Below, piece by piece: positions 33,495-42,554 of a stretch of DNA of 64,000 nucleotides (the first letter of the stretch is position 1; each line of letters starts with the position of its first letter). The position numbers were made by a program, and so were the translations under genes. Origin of the DNA: Streptomyces tendae (GTDB taxonomy: Bacteria; Actinomycetota; Actinomycetes; Streptomycetales; Streptomycetaceae); assembly GCF_014650435.1 (NCBI RefSeq), contig NZ_BMUY01000001.1, positions 1-64,000 of the forward strand, in the 5' to 3' direction. The notes beneath the pieces were generated by a model. It was not told where the DNA came from. It worked only from the letters and a program-made list of their open reading frames with translations, and ran no database searches.

Positions 33495-34198
33495 GCAACG
33501 AGAACCACGAGAACCACGAGGACGACGCGGAGCTGACCGTCGTCTACGTCATGCGGCACGGCGAGGTGGAGAACCCCACCGGTGTCCTGTACGGGCGGCT
33601 GCCCGGGTACCACCTCTCCGAGCTGGGCCGGCGGATGGCCGAGCGGGTCGCCGAGCACCTCGCGCCCCGCGACGTGACCTACGTCGTCGCCTCCCCGCTG
33701 GAGCGGGCGCAGGAGACGGCCACCCCGATCGCCAAGACGCACGGGCTCGACCTCGACACCGACGCGCGCCTCATCGAGGCCGCCAACGTCTTCCAGGGCA
33801 AGACCTTCGGCATCGGTGACGGCGCGCTGCGCCGGCCGGCCAACTGGAAGCACGTGGTCAACCCGTTCAAGCCGTCCTGGGGCGAGCCGTACGTCGACCA
33901 GGTCGTCCGGATGAAGGGCGCGATCGACGCCGCACGGGACCGGGCGCGCGGCCACGAGGCCGTGGTCGTCAGCCACCAGCTGCCGATCTGGATCCTGCGG
34001 TCGTACGTCGAGCGGCGGCGGCTGTGGCACGACCCGCGCAAGCGGCAGTGCACGCTGGCGTCCCTGACGACGTTCACCTACCGGGGCGACCGGATCGTGT
34101 CCGTCGGCTACACCGAGCCCGCCCGCGATCTCGTCCCGGCCCACCTCCTCGCCGGGGCCAAGCCCGTGAAGGGGCAGGGGAAGGCGTACGGGGCCTGA
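33491..34198 (+). CDS. histidine phosphatase family protein
   Basis: 235 residues. RHG at 22-24 (YVMRHGEVE) is the phosphohistidine motif, with [11 protein letters not shown] and [10 protein letters not shown] giving the remaining active-site Arg and His. It begins with a polar, Asn/Glu/His-rich stretch. Translationally coupled to hemL (ATGA overlap). Members act on phosphoglycerate, sugar phosphates or others; substrate unknown here. Confidence 0.88.
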   Translation: MSNENHENHEDDAELTVVYVMRHGEVENPTGVLYGRLPGYHLSELGRRMAERVAEHLAPRDVTYVVASPLERAQETATPIAKTHGLDLDTDARLIEAANVFQGKTFGIGDGALRRPANWKHVVNPFKPSWGEPYVDQVVRMKGAIDAARDRARGHEAVVVSHQLPIWILRSYVERRRLWHDPRKRQCTLASLTTFTYRGDRIVSVGYTEPARDLVPAHLLAGAKPVKGQGKAYGA

Positions 34199-34364
34199 CG
34201 GCCGCCCGGGGCGCCCGGGCCACGGCCTCCGGGCCTCCGGACCGCCCTGGCCCCGGCCCCCCGGGCCCAGACCCCTGCCCCCGGCCTCCGGCCTCCGGGC
34301 CCAGACCCCTTCCTGTGGGTCCGCTGTCCGCTGTTACCCAACCCGCACAAATTTCCGGAACCCG

Positions 34365-34416
34365 CTCGTTCGTCGCGTCCTCTCACCTAGTGACCACCAA
34401 GGACGCGACGAACGAG
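34365..34416 (+). promoter_or_regulatory. 17-bp perfect inverted repeat over the ribosome-binding site of the deacetylase gene
   Basis: CTCGTTCGTCGCGTCCT (34365-34381) pairs exactly with 34400-34416, leaving an 18-base loop. The right arm ends at GAGG, the likely Shine-Dalgarno (34414-34417), 6 bases before the ATG at 34423, so the hairpin would hide it in RNA. It could also act as a DNA operator or a terminator from upstream. Confidence 0.65.
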
Positions 34417-34422
34417 GTTGCG

Positions 34423-35721
34423 ATGCGCACTTCCAACCGCACTCTCACCCGCAGGGGGATGCTCGGACTCGGCGCGGGGGCCGCGGCGGCGGTCGGGCTC
34501 GCGGGCTGCGGCACCGGTTCCCACCCCTCGTCGGACGGCTCGCACCAGGCCGGCGGCGCCGGGAAACCGTCGCCCTCCGGCAACAGCAAGGCCCCGGCGA
34601 AGCCCATCGGCGACGGCTCCACGTCGTACACCGGCAAGCAGCCGCACCAGCCGGACGCACCCGTGCCGCTGGAACCGGGCCAGACGCCGCCGCAGTTCGT
34701 CGTCTTCTCCTGGGACGGGGCCGGCGAGGTCGGCAACGGGCTCTTCCCGCGCTTCCTGGACCTCGCCCAGGAGCACGGCGCGCACATGACGTTCTTCCTC
34801 TCGGGCCTGTACCTGCTGCCCGAGTCGAAGAAGCGCCTCTACGACCCGCCGAACAACCCCCGCGGCGCCTCCGACATCGGCTACCTCACCGACGAGCACA
34901 TCAAGGCGACGCTCACCAACGTCCGCCGGGCCTGGCTCGACGGGCACGAGATCGGCACCCACTTCAACGGCCACTTCTGCGGAGGCGGCGGCAGCGTCGG
35001 CAACTGGACGTCCGCGCAGTGGCGCAGCGAGATCGACCAGGCGAAGTCCTTCGTCAAGGAGTGGAAGACCAACAGCGGCTGGACCGACCTGCCGTCCCTG
35101 CCCTTCGACTACGACAAGGAACTCGTCGGCGGCCGCACGCCCTGTCTGCTCGGCCAGGACAAGCTGCTGCCCACCGCCCGCGAGCTGGGCTGGCGCTACG
35201 ACGCCTCCTCGCCCGGCGGACGCCAGGTGTGGCCGGTGAAGAAGGACGGGATCTGGGACCTCCCGCTGCAGCAGATACCGTTCCCCGGGCACTCCTTCGA
35301 GGTCCTCTCGATGGACTACAACATCCTCGCCAACCAGTCGGTCAACTCGACCAAGGCCCCCGCCCACAACTACCCGGGCTGGCGCGAGCAGGCCACGAAC
35401 GCGTACATATCCGGCTTCAAGCGGGCGTACGAGACGAACCGGGCGCCCTTCTTCGTCGGCAACCACTTCGAGGAGTGGAACGGCGGCATCTACATGGACG
35501 CCGTCGAGAACGTCCTCAAGCACATCGCACGGGAGAAGGACAAGGGCGAGGACATCCGGCTGGTCTCCTTCCGCCAGTTCACCGACTGGCTGGACGTGCA
35601 GAAGCCCGAAGTGCTCGCCAAGCTGCGGACCGTCGAGGTGGGGCAGCGGCCGGCCGGTGGCTGGAACGCCTTCCTCAAGGAGACCCCGGCCTCCTCGGGC
35701 GCCCCCGCGAACGCCGCCTGA
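34423..35721 (+). CDS. Tat-exported polysaccharide deacetylase-like lipoprotein
   Basis: 432 residues. A twin-arginine signal (TLTRRGMLGLGAG, residues about 7-19) leads to a lipobox (VGLAGC), then a Ser/Gly/Lys/Pro linker and a NodB-like barrel: PPQFVVFSWDGAGE (start), HMTFFLSGLYLLP, WLDGHEIGTHFNGHFCGGGG (metal-binding His region). Substrate unknown; likely acts on cell-wall or extracellular polysaccharide. Read-through from the upstream phosphatase frame is not part of the gene. It has its own 5' hairpin. Confidence 0.85.
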   Translation: MRTSNRTLTRRGMLGLGAGAAAAVGLAGCGTGSHPSSDGSHQAGGAGKPSPSGNSKAPAKPIGDGSTSYTGKQPHQPDAPVPLEPGQTPPQFVVFSWDGAGEVGNGLFPRFLDLAQEHGAHMTFFLSGLYLLPESKKRLYDPPNNPRGASDIGYLTDEHIKATLTNVRRAWLDGHEIGTHFNGHFCGGGGSVGNWTSAQWRSEIDQAKSFVKEWKTNSGWTDLPSLPFDYDKELVGGRTPCLLGQDKLLPTARELGWRYDASSPGGRQVWPVKKDGIWDLPLQQIPFPGHSFEVLSMDYNILANQSVNSTKAPAHNYPGWREQATNAYISGFKRAYETNRAPFFVGNHFEEWNGGIYMDAVENVLKHIAREKDKGEDIRLVSFRQFTDWLDVQKPEVLAKLRTVEVGQRPAGGWNAFLKETPASSGAPANAA

Positions 35722-35810
35722 GGCGACCGCGAAACGGCGCCTGAAATGCGGGTTTCCGACCGCGAGGGGGGTGCGCAAGATCCTCGGAACGGACATGCGA
35801 AACTTTTCAC

Positions 35811-36503
35811 ATGAGTGCCGCCAGCCGCGCCCCCCTGCGCTCGAACCGCTCGAACCGCACCGCCGAGCGCTCCACCGAGCGCACCGCCGACGCCCGCGCC
35901 CGGGTCCGTAGCCGGGCCGCCCGGGCCGCCGTCGGCGCGGCCGTCGCGGCACTGCTCGTGTCCGCGTGCAGCTCCGGCGGCACCTCGGGCGGCGGCGGCC
36001 AGACCGGCTTCATCACCGGCTCCGACGGCATCGCCACCGCGAAGAAGGGCCAGCGCGCCGACGCCCCCGAGCTGTCCGGCGAGACCGTCGACGGCGGCCA
36101 GGTCGACGTCGCCGACTACAAGGGCAAGGTCGTCGTCCTCAACGTCTGGGGCTCGTGGTGCCCGCCCTGCCGTGCCGAGGCCAAGAACTTCGAGAAGGTC
36201 TACCAGGACGTCAAGGACCAGGGCGTCCAGTTCGTCGGCATCAACACCCGCGACACCTCCACCGGCCCGGCCCGCGCCTTCGAGAAGGACTACGGCGTCA
36301 CCTACCCGAGCCTGTACGACCCGGCGGGCAGACTGATGCTCCGCTTCGAGAAGGGCACCCTCAACCCGCAGGCCGTCCCCTCCACGCTCGTCATCGACCG
36401 GGAGGGCAAGGTCGCCGCACGCACCCTCCAGGCGCTCAGCGAGGAGAAGCTGCGCAAGATGCTCGCCCCGTACCTCGCCGACGACGGCAAGCCGGAGAAG
36501 TGA
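35811..36503 (+). CDS. resA: ResA-like thioredoxin lipoprotein (cytochrome c maturation)
   Basis: 230 residues. Lipobox VSAC (Cys53) after a hydrophobic stretch, then an AhpC/TSA-TlpA fold with the redox motif WCPPC (Cys117, Cys120) and a late NPQAVPSTLVIDREGKVA. It reduces apocytochrome haem-binding cysteines outside the membrane. First gene of a four-gene operon with ccdA, resB and ccsB (all within 4.4 kb and closely spaced). Confidence 0.92.
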   Translation: MSAASRAPLRSNRSNRTAERSTERTADARARVRSRAARAAVGAAVAALLVSACSSGGTSGGGGQTGFITGSDGIATAKKGQRADAPELSGETVDGGQVDVADYKGKVVVLNVWGSWCPPCRAEAKNFEKVYQDVKDQGVQFVGINTRDTSTGPARAFEKDYGVTYPSLYDPAGRLMLRFEKGTLNPQAVPSTLVIDREGKVAARTLQALSEEKLRKMLAPYLADDGKPEK

Positions 36504-36504
36504 C

Positions 36505-37275
36505 GTGTCCGCAGCGATCACCCTCGCGGCCGAGGGCTACAACGGCACGGTGCTGAACGGCGCCCTGCTCGTGGCCCTCCCCATCGCGCTGCTCGGCGGC
36601 CTCGTCTCCTTCTTCTCACCCTGCGTCCTGCCCCTCGTCCCCGGCTACCTCTCCTACGTGACCGGCGTCACCGGCACGGACCTCGGCGAGGCCCGGCGCG
36701 GCCGGATGGTCGCCGGAGCCTCCCTCTTCGTCCTCGGCTTCACCGCCGTCTTCGTCTCCAGCGGGGCGCTCTTCGGCTACTTCGGCTCCACGCTCCAGGA
36801 GGAACGCGGCACCCTGACCAAGGTGCTCGGCGTGCTCATGATCCTCATGGGCGTCTTCTTCGTCGGCCTCATGCCCTGGTTCACCCAGCGCGAGTTCCGC
36901 TTCCACAAGCGCCCCGTGACCGGCCTGGTCGGCGCGCCGCTGCTGGGCGCGCTGTTCGGCATCGGCTGGACGCCCTGCATCGGTCCGACCCTCGCGTCCG
37001 TCCTCGCGCTCTCCGCCGACCAGGGCACGGCCGGCCGCGGCGCCATACTGACCGTCGCGTACTGCGTCGGCCTCGGCGTGCCCTTCGTGCTCGCCGCGGT
37101 CGCCTTCCGCAAGGCGCTCGGCGCCTTCGGCTGGATCAAGCGCCACTATGTCTGGGTGATGCGGATCGGCGGCGCCATGATGATCGCGACCGGCGTGCTG
37201 CTGCTCACCGGCGCGTGGGACAGCATCGTGCAGGACATGCAGACCTGGTCCAACGGCTTCACTGTAGGGATCTGA
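36505..37275 (+). CDS. ccdA: CcdA-type thiol electron transporter
   Basis: 256 residues, GTG start one base after the resA stop. Six hydrophobic helices; the two cysteines sit in FFSPCVLPLVPGYLSYVTG (helix 1) and GWTPCIGPTLASVLAL (helix 4), the characteristic DsbD-beta/CcdA pair that carries electrons from thioredoxin to ResA. Member of the same operon. Confidence 0.93.
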   Translation: MSAAITLAAEGYNGTVLNGALLVALPIALLGGLVSFFSPCVLPLVPGYLSYVTGVTGTDLGEARRGRMVAGASLFVLGFTAVFVSSGALFGYFGSTLQEERGTLTKVLGVLMILMGVFFVGLMPWFTQREFRFHKRPVTGLVGAPLLGALFGIGWTPCIGPTLASVLALSADQGTAGRGAILTVAYCVGLGVPFVLAAVAFRKALGAFGWIKRHYVWVMRIGGAMMIATGVLLLTGAWDSIVQDMQTWSNGFTVGI

Positions 37276-37278
37276 CCG

Positions 37279-39024
37279 ATGAGCAACACCACGACGGGCA
37301 AGACCCCGGCGGACAAGACGGCCGGTGACGACCAGGACCTCGGCGCCGCCGGCTCCCAGCTGTCCACCGCCCCCAAGGAGGAGGCCCCGAACCTCCCCTC
37401 GCTCGGCGTGATCGGCTGGGCCCGCTGGTTCTGGCGCCAGCTCACCTCGATGCGCGTCGCACTGCTCCTGCTCCTGCTGCTGTCCCTGGGCGCGATCCCC
37501 GGCTCGCTCATCCCGCAGGACGGCGTCGACGCCATGAAGGTCCAGGAGTTCCGGGACAACCACGACCTCCTGGGGCCGGTCTACGACAAGCTCGGCCTCT
37601 TCCACGTCTACAGCTCGGTGTGGTTCTCCGCGATCTACATCCTGCTGTTCGTCTCCCTCATCGGCTGCATCGTCCCGCGCACCTGGCAGTTCGTCGGCCA
37701 ACTCCGCGGCCGTCCGCCCCGCGCCCCCCGGCGCCTTGACCGGCTGCCCGCCTACACCACCTGGCGCACCGGCGCCGAGCCCGAGGAGGTCCGCGAGGCC
37801 GCGCTGAAGCTGCTGAAGAAGCGCCGCTTCCGCGCGGACGCGGACGCCGCCGGTGACGCCGTCGCGGCCGAGAAGGGCTACCTGCGCGAGGTCGGCAACC
37901 TCGCCTTCCACATCGCGCTGATCGTGATGCTGATCGCCTTCGCCTGGGGCCAGCTGTTCAAGTACGAGGGAAACAAGCTGATCCTGGAGGGCGACGGCTT
38001 CTCCAACACCCTCACCCAGTACGACGACTTCAAGTCCGGGAACCTCTTCGACGCGGCCCACGACCTGGCCCCCTTCAGCTTCACCCTGAAGGACTTCCAC
38101 GGCACCTACGAGGCGACCGGCCCCAACCGCGGCACCCCGCGCGTCTACGAGGCCAAGGTCACCTACAGCGAGGGTGCCGACGGCGCCGAGAAGACGAAGA
38201 CCATCGAGGTCAACAAGCCGCTGGACATCGACGGCTCCAAGGTCTACCTCGTCAGCCACGGCTACGCCCCCATCCTGACCGTCAAGGACGCCAAGGGCGA
38301 CGTCGTGATGGACAAGCAGGCGGTCGCCCTGCTGCCGCTGGACGCCAATGTCACCTCCTCCGGCGCCGTCAAGGTCATGGACGGCTACCGCAACGCCAAG
38401 GGGGAGAAGGAGCAGCTCGGCTTCAACGCGTTCTTCCTGCCGACGTACGGCGGCAAGGGCAGCACGATGCTCTCCAGCTTCCCCGCGCTGATCAACCCGA
38501 TGCTCGCGCTCTCCGCCTACCACGGCGATCTCGGCGTCGACGCGGGCATCCCGCAGAGCATCTACCAGCTCGACAAGACCAACCTGGAGGAGTTCAAGGG
38601 CTCCGACGGCAAGCTGTTCAAGCAGCAGCTCAAGGTCGGCGACACCATGACCCTCCCGAACGGCGCCGGCTCGGTCACCTTCAACGGCGTCCAGGAGTGG
38701 GCCGGCTTCCAGGTCACGCAGCAGCCCGGCAGCGGCTGGGCGCTCGGCGGTGCCGTCATCGCCATCCTCGGCCTCGCCGGTTCCCTGTTCATCCGGCGCC
38801 GCAGGGTCTGGGTGCGGGCCGTGCGCGGCGCCGACGGCGTCACCGTCGTGGAGATGGCCGGCCTCGGCCGCAGCGAGTCCGCGAAGGTCCCCGAGGAACT
38901 GGGCGACCTCGCCGGTGCCCTGTACGACCAGACCCCCGAGGCGCCCGACGCGCCCGAGAACGACGACACCCCCGATTCCCCCGACACCCACGTCGTACCT
39001 GCCGAAGGGGCTGAGACGAAGTGA
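37279..39024 (+). CDS. resB: cytochrome c biogenesis protein ResB
   Basis: 581 residues. Long ResB (system II) protein: N-terminal helices (LTSMRVALLLLLLLSLGAIPGSLIPQ), a conserved extracellular region and a final TM helix (GGAVIAILGLAGSLFIRRRR) before a cytoplasmic tail rich in Pro/Glu/Asp. It binds haem with CcsB and attaches it to apocytochromes. The stop overlaps the ccsB start by GTGA. Confidence 0.92.
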   Translation: MSNTTTGKTPADKTAGDDQDLGAAGSQLSTAPKEEAPNLPSLGVIGWARWFWRQLTSMRVALLLLLLLSLGAIPGSLIPQDGVDAMKVQEFRDNHDLLGPVYDKLGLFHVYSSVWFSAIYILLFVSLIGCIVPRTWQFVGQLRGRPPRAPRRLDRLPAYTTWRTGAEPEEVREAALKLLKKRRFRADADAAGDAVAAEKGYLREVGNLAFHIALIVMLIAFAWGQLFKYEGNKLILEGDGFSNTLTQYDDFKSGNLFDAAHDLAPFSFTLKDFHGTYEATGPNRGTPRVYEAKVTYSEGADGAEKTKTIEVNKPLDIDGSKVYLVSHGYAPILTVKDAKGDVVMDKQAVALLPLDANVTSSGAVKVMDGYRNAKGEKEQLGFNAFFLPTYGGKGSTMLSSFPALINPMLALSAYHGDLGVDAGIPQSIYQLDKTNLEEFKGSDGKLFKQQLKVGDTMTLPNGAGSVTFNGVQEWAGFQVTQQPGSGWALGGAVIAILGLAGSLFIRRRRVWVRAVRGADGVTVVEMAGLGRSESAKVPEELGDLAGALYDQTPEAPDAPENDDTPDSPDTHVVPAEGAETK

Positions 39025-40163
39025 CTCTCGCCGCCGCAACCGAGTTGGCCGCCGCGACCAACGAGCATCTCGCGAACGTCAGCAACACGCTGATCTACTC
39101 CTCGATGGCCGTCTACACGCTGGCCTTCTTCGCGTACATCGCCGAGTGGCTCTTCGGCAGCCGCAGCAAGGTCGGCCGCACCGCCGCCGCGCTCACCACC
39201 GACCAGGCCGGGACCAAGGCCGGCGCCAGGTCCGGTCCGGCCGTCACCGTGAAGAAGGCCGGCGGCACCGCCGTACTGGAGCGCCCCGCGGTCGTCGTAC
39301 GGTCCGCGACCGGCACCCGCGACGTGCCCGACGGGCCCGGCGCGCACGGCGGCACGGAGAAGGGCGACCTGTACGGACGGGTCGCCATCTCGCTCACGGT
39401 GCTCGCCTTCGCCATCGAGGCGGGCGGCGTCCTCACCCGCGCCCTGTCGGTGGAGCGGGCGCCGTGGGGCAACATGTACGAGTTCAACATCACGTTCACG
39501 ACGGTCGCCGTCGGCGTGTACCTCGCGCTGCTCGCCCTGAAGAAGAACGTCCGCTGGCTGGGCCTGCCCCTGACCACCACGGTCCTGCTGGACCTCGGTC
39601 TCGCCGTCACGGTCCTCTACACCGCCAGCGACCAGCTCGTCCCGGCCCTGCACTCGTACTGGCTGTACATCCACGTCTCCACGGCGATCTTCTGCGGCGC
39701 GGTCTTCTACGTCGGCGCGGTCTCCACGATCCTGTACCTCTTCAAGGACGGCTTCGAGAACAAGCTCGCCTCCGGCGGCACGCCCGGCCGCTTCGCCAGC
39801 TCCGTCCTGGACCGGCTGCCCGCCGCCGCCTCCCTCGACAAGTTCGCCTACCGCGTCAACGCCGCCGTCTTCCCGCTGTGGACGTTCACGATCATCGCGG
39901 GCGCGATCTGGGCGGGCGACGCCTGGGGCCGCTACTGGGGCTGGGACCCCAAGGAGACCTGGTCCTTCATCACCTGGGTCGCCTACGCCGGCTACCTGCA
40001 CGCCCGCGCCACGGCCGGCTGGAAGGGCCGCAAGGCCGCCTACCTGGCCCTGATCGCCTTCGGCTGCTGGCTGTTCAACTACTACGGGGTCAACATCTTC
40101 GTCTCCGGCAAGCACTCCTACGCCGACGTGGGCCTGGGCGCCCTGCAGTCCGTCGGCTTCTGA
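39021..40163 (+). CDS. ccsB: cytochrome c biogenesis protein CcsB/CcsA
   Basis: 380 residues with about eight helices. The tryptophan-rich WWD-type region GAIWAGDAWGRYWGWDPKETWSFITWVAYAGYLHARA is the haem-handling site of CcsA/CcsB proteins. The N-terminal 110 residues are a helix plus a charged loop. Fused or co-acting with ResB as system II synthase. Start GTG 39021 overlaps resB. Confidence 0.93.
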   Translation: MTLAAATELAAATNEHLANVSNTLIYSSMAVYTLAFFAYIAEWLFGSRSKVGRTAAALTTDQAGTKAGARSGPAVTVKKAGGTAVLERPAVVVRSATGTRDVPDGPGAHGGTEKGDLYGRVAISLTVLAFAIEAGGVLTRALSVERAPWGNMYEFNITFTTVAVGVYLALLALKKNVRWLGLPLTTTVLLDLGLAVTVLYTASDQLVPALHSYWLYIHVSTAIFCGAVFYVGAVSTILYLFKDGFENKLASGGTPGRFASSVLDRLPAAASLDKFAYRVNAAVFPLWTFTIIAGAIWAGDAWGRYWGWDPKETWSFITWVAYAGYLHARATAGWKGRKAAYLALIAFGCWLFNYYGVNIFVSGKHSYADVGLGALQSVGF

Positions 40164-40167
40164 ACAA

Positions 40168-40227
40168 GGCACGGCCAAAGGCCGGTTCCCGTGACCCAGG
40201 TCACCGGGACCGGCCTTTCGCCGTGCC
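40168..40227 (+). terminator. terminator hairpin after the cytochrome c operon
   Basis: Long paired arms around a short loop: GGCACGGC / GCCGTGCC outer, AAAGGCCGGT / ACCGGCCTTT middle and GTGACC / GGTCAC inner, with small asymmetries. It begins 5 bases past the ccsB stop. Confidence 0.8.
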
Positions 40228-40381
40228 GTCCGCAGACGTGACGTTTCCGGGGAGAGTCCGCCGTACGGGGGATGGCCGGTGGGCCGAGTGGGAACCGTGG
40301 GGGTGTTACCCGGAGTCCGATGCGGGGAGGGCCCGTTGAGACGGCGGGCCGCGGGGTCGCGGGCGTGGGGAGGGCGGGGCG

Positions 40382-42496
40382 GTGGCGTCGGTACCACTGA
40401 CGGCGGGGGATCCGGAACGGGTGGGGCGGTACCGGCTGCTGGCCAGGCTGGGCCAGGGCGGCATGGGCCGGGTGTACCTGGCCCGTTCGCCCGGTGGGCG
40501 TGCGGTGGCGGTGAAGGTGGTGCGGGAGGCGCTGCTGCGGGACGAGGGGTTCAGGCGGCGCTTCGTGCGGGAGGTGGCGGCGGCGCGGCGGGTGACGGGA
40601 TTCTTCACCGCCGCGGTGGTGGACGCCGATCCGGAGGGCGACCCCGCCTGGCTGGCCACGGAGTACGTGCCCGGACTCTCCCTCCAGGAGGCGGTGGCCC
40701 GGCACGGGGTGTGGCCGCAGGCGGCGGTACGCGGCCTCGGCGCCGCCCTGGCGGAGGCACTGGCCGCGGTGCACGCCGCGGACCTGGTGCACCGGGACCT
40801 GAAACCGTCCAACGTCCTGCTGGCACCGGACGGCCCCAGGGTCATCGACTTCGGCATCTCCGCGGCGGTCGGCGACACCGCGCTCACCCAGACCGGGACG
40901 GTGATCGGCACCCCCGGCTTCATCCCTCCCGAACAGCTGCGCCACGAGGGCTCGGGACCGGCCGGTGACGTGTTCGCCCTGGGGGCGGTGCTGGCGTACG
41001 CGGCGGCGGGCGTCGGCCCGTTCGGCGGCGGGGCGTCCCACGCCGTCAACTACCGCGTCGTGCACGAGGACCCCGACCTGCGGGCCCTGGCCCCCGCGCT
41101 CGCGGACGTGGTGGCCCGGTGCCTCGCGAAGGACCCGGCGCAGCGGCCGACGGTGGAGTGGCTGCTGGACGAACTGGGCGAGTCGGAGACCCCCGTACCG
41201 GCCGGGGACGTGACGACCGCCGGGTGGCTGCCGGGCCCGGTCGCCGACTCGGCCGCCCGGCTGCGGGCCGGAACGCCCACCGAGCCCCTGCCCCGCCCGG
41301 AGGACACCCCCACCCGGACCGCTCCCGCCCCGGCCCCGGCCCCGGCCCCGGCCCCGCCCGGACCCCGGCGCCGCCGCCTGCGGACGGTGCTCGCCACCGC
41401 GACCGCACTCGCCGTCACCGCGGCCGGTGCCGTGCTGTGGAGGGTGGCCGCCGACGACGACGGGCCCGCCCGGCCGCCCAACCTGGAGCAGCTCTGGACG
41501 CACACCCTGGCCGACGGACAGCAACTGTCCGCCTCCTCGCAGGAGATGCTCTACCTCGCGCACGAGAAGGACCACCGGATCTCCGCCCTGGACGTCACCG
41601 ACGGCTCGCGGCGCTGGGACCGCCGGGTACGGGTCGACGACGTCAGCCAGGACACGGGCCACCTGAAGAGCGTTGGCAACGACATCCGGATCACCGCCGT
41701 CTCGGGCGGGCTCCTGTTCTACGGCAGCAACGACCACCTGTACGCGGTGGACGCGGACGACGGCGAGCACCGCTGGCGGTACATGGACGACAGCTTCCAC
41801 CCGTCCCCGGTGGTCGTCGGCGACATGGCCTACGCGGACATGGTCTCGTTCTTCTACGTCCTCGACACCCGCACCGGGGACAAGCTGTGGGACTACGGGT
41901 TCGGAGTCAACGCCGACGGCAGCAACATCGCCGTCACCGACGACGTGCTCCTCATACACAGCAAGAAGAAGCTGATCGCCGTCGATCTCCGTACCCGCAA
42001 ACAGAAGTGGACCCACCAGGCCGCGAGCGAGGCGGAGACCGGTCTCGTGGTGGCGGACGGCAAGGTCTACTTCGGCACCCTGGACGGCGCCCTGTACGCC
42101 GTCGACGCGCGTTCGGGCGAGGAGGAGTGGCGCCGCACGTTCGAGGGCGAGCTGTGGGACGGCAGGCTCGGCGAGGGGGCGGGCATGCCCCAAGTCGCTG
42201 ACGACACGGTGTACTTCGAGAACGACGCCTACATCTCCGCCTTCGACGCGGACACCGGATCGCAGCGGTGGCGGCGGAAACAGGAGGCCGACGAGGTGAC
42301 GTCCCTGGACGTCGTGGACGACACCCTCCTCGTCGGCGCCTCGGACGGCGGACTGACCGCACTGGACACCGGCAGCGGGGAGCCCGGATGGCGGGAATCG
42401 CTGGGCGGGGGCGACGAGACGGACGTCCGGGTCGTCGGCGACGTCGTGGTGACCGAGATCAACGGCCGGCTGACCGCCTACCGGGCAGCGACCTGA
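40382..42496 (+). CDS. Ser/Thr kinase with PQQ-propeller ectodomain
   Basis: 704 residues from GTG 40382. Kinase: GQGGMGRV (24-31), Lys45, HRDLKPSN (His137), DFG (156-158) and GTPGFIPPEQ activation-segment end. Proline-rich linker, a TM helix at about 333-355, then an extracellular beta-propeller of PQQ-like repeats (SGGLLFYGSNDHLYAVDADDG, KVYFGTLDGALYAVDARSG, SLDVVDDTLLVGASDGGLTALDTGSG). No PASTA domains. Its sequence is similar to the next gene along the whole length. A substrate is unknown. Confidence 0.92.
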   Translation: MASVPLTAGDPERVGRYRLLARLGQGGMGRVYLARSPGGRAVAVKVVREALLRDEGFRRRFVREVAAARRVTGFFTAAVVDADPEGDPAWLATEYVPGLSLQEAVARHGVWPQAAVRGLGAALAEALAAVHAADLVHRDLKPSNVLLAPDGPRVIDFGISAAVGDTALTQTGTVIGTPGFIPPEQLRHEGSGPAGDVFALGAVLAYAAAGVGPFGGGASHAVNYRVVHEDPDLRALAPALADVVARCLAKDPAQRPTVEWLLDELGESETPVPAGDVTTAGWLPGPVADSAARLRAGTPTEPLPRPEDTPTRTAPAPAPAPAPAPPGPRRRRLRTVLATATALAVTAAGAVLWRVAADDDGPARPPNLEQLWTHTLADGQQLSASSQEMLYLAHEKDHRISALDVTDGSRRWDRRVRVDDVSQDTGHLKSVGNDIRITAVSGGLLFYGSNDHLYAVDADDGEHRWRYMDDSFHPSPVVVGDMAYADMVSFFYVLDTRTGDKLWDYGFGVNADGSNIAVTDDVLLIHSKKKLIAVDLRTRKQKWTHQAASEAETGLVVADGKVYFGTLDGALYAVDARSGEEEWRRTFEGELWDGRLGEGAGMPQVADDTVYFENDAYISAFDADTGSQRWRRKQEADEVTSLDVVDDTLLVGASDGGLTALDTGSGEPGWRESLGGGDETDVRVVGDVVVTEINGRLTAYRAAT

Positions 42497-42554
42497 TCCC
42501 GCCCTCGCACGGGCGGACGGCCGAGAGAGACCGGCACGAGGGAGGAACGGCGGA

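Noticed and set aside
34199..34364. repeated GGGCCCAGACCCCT words after the phosphatase gene
   Set aside because: Two short GC-rich copies in intergenic DNA; not enough for a repeat family or terminator claim.
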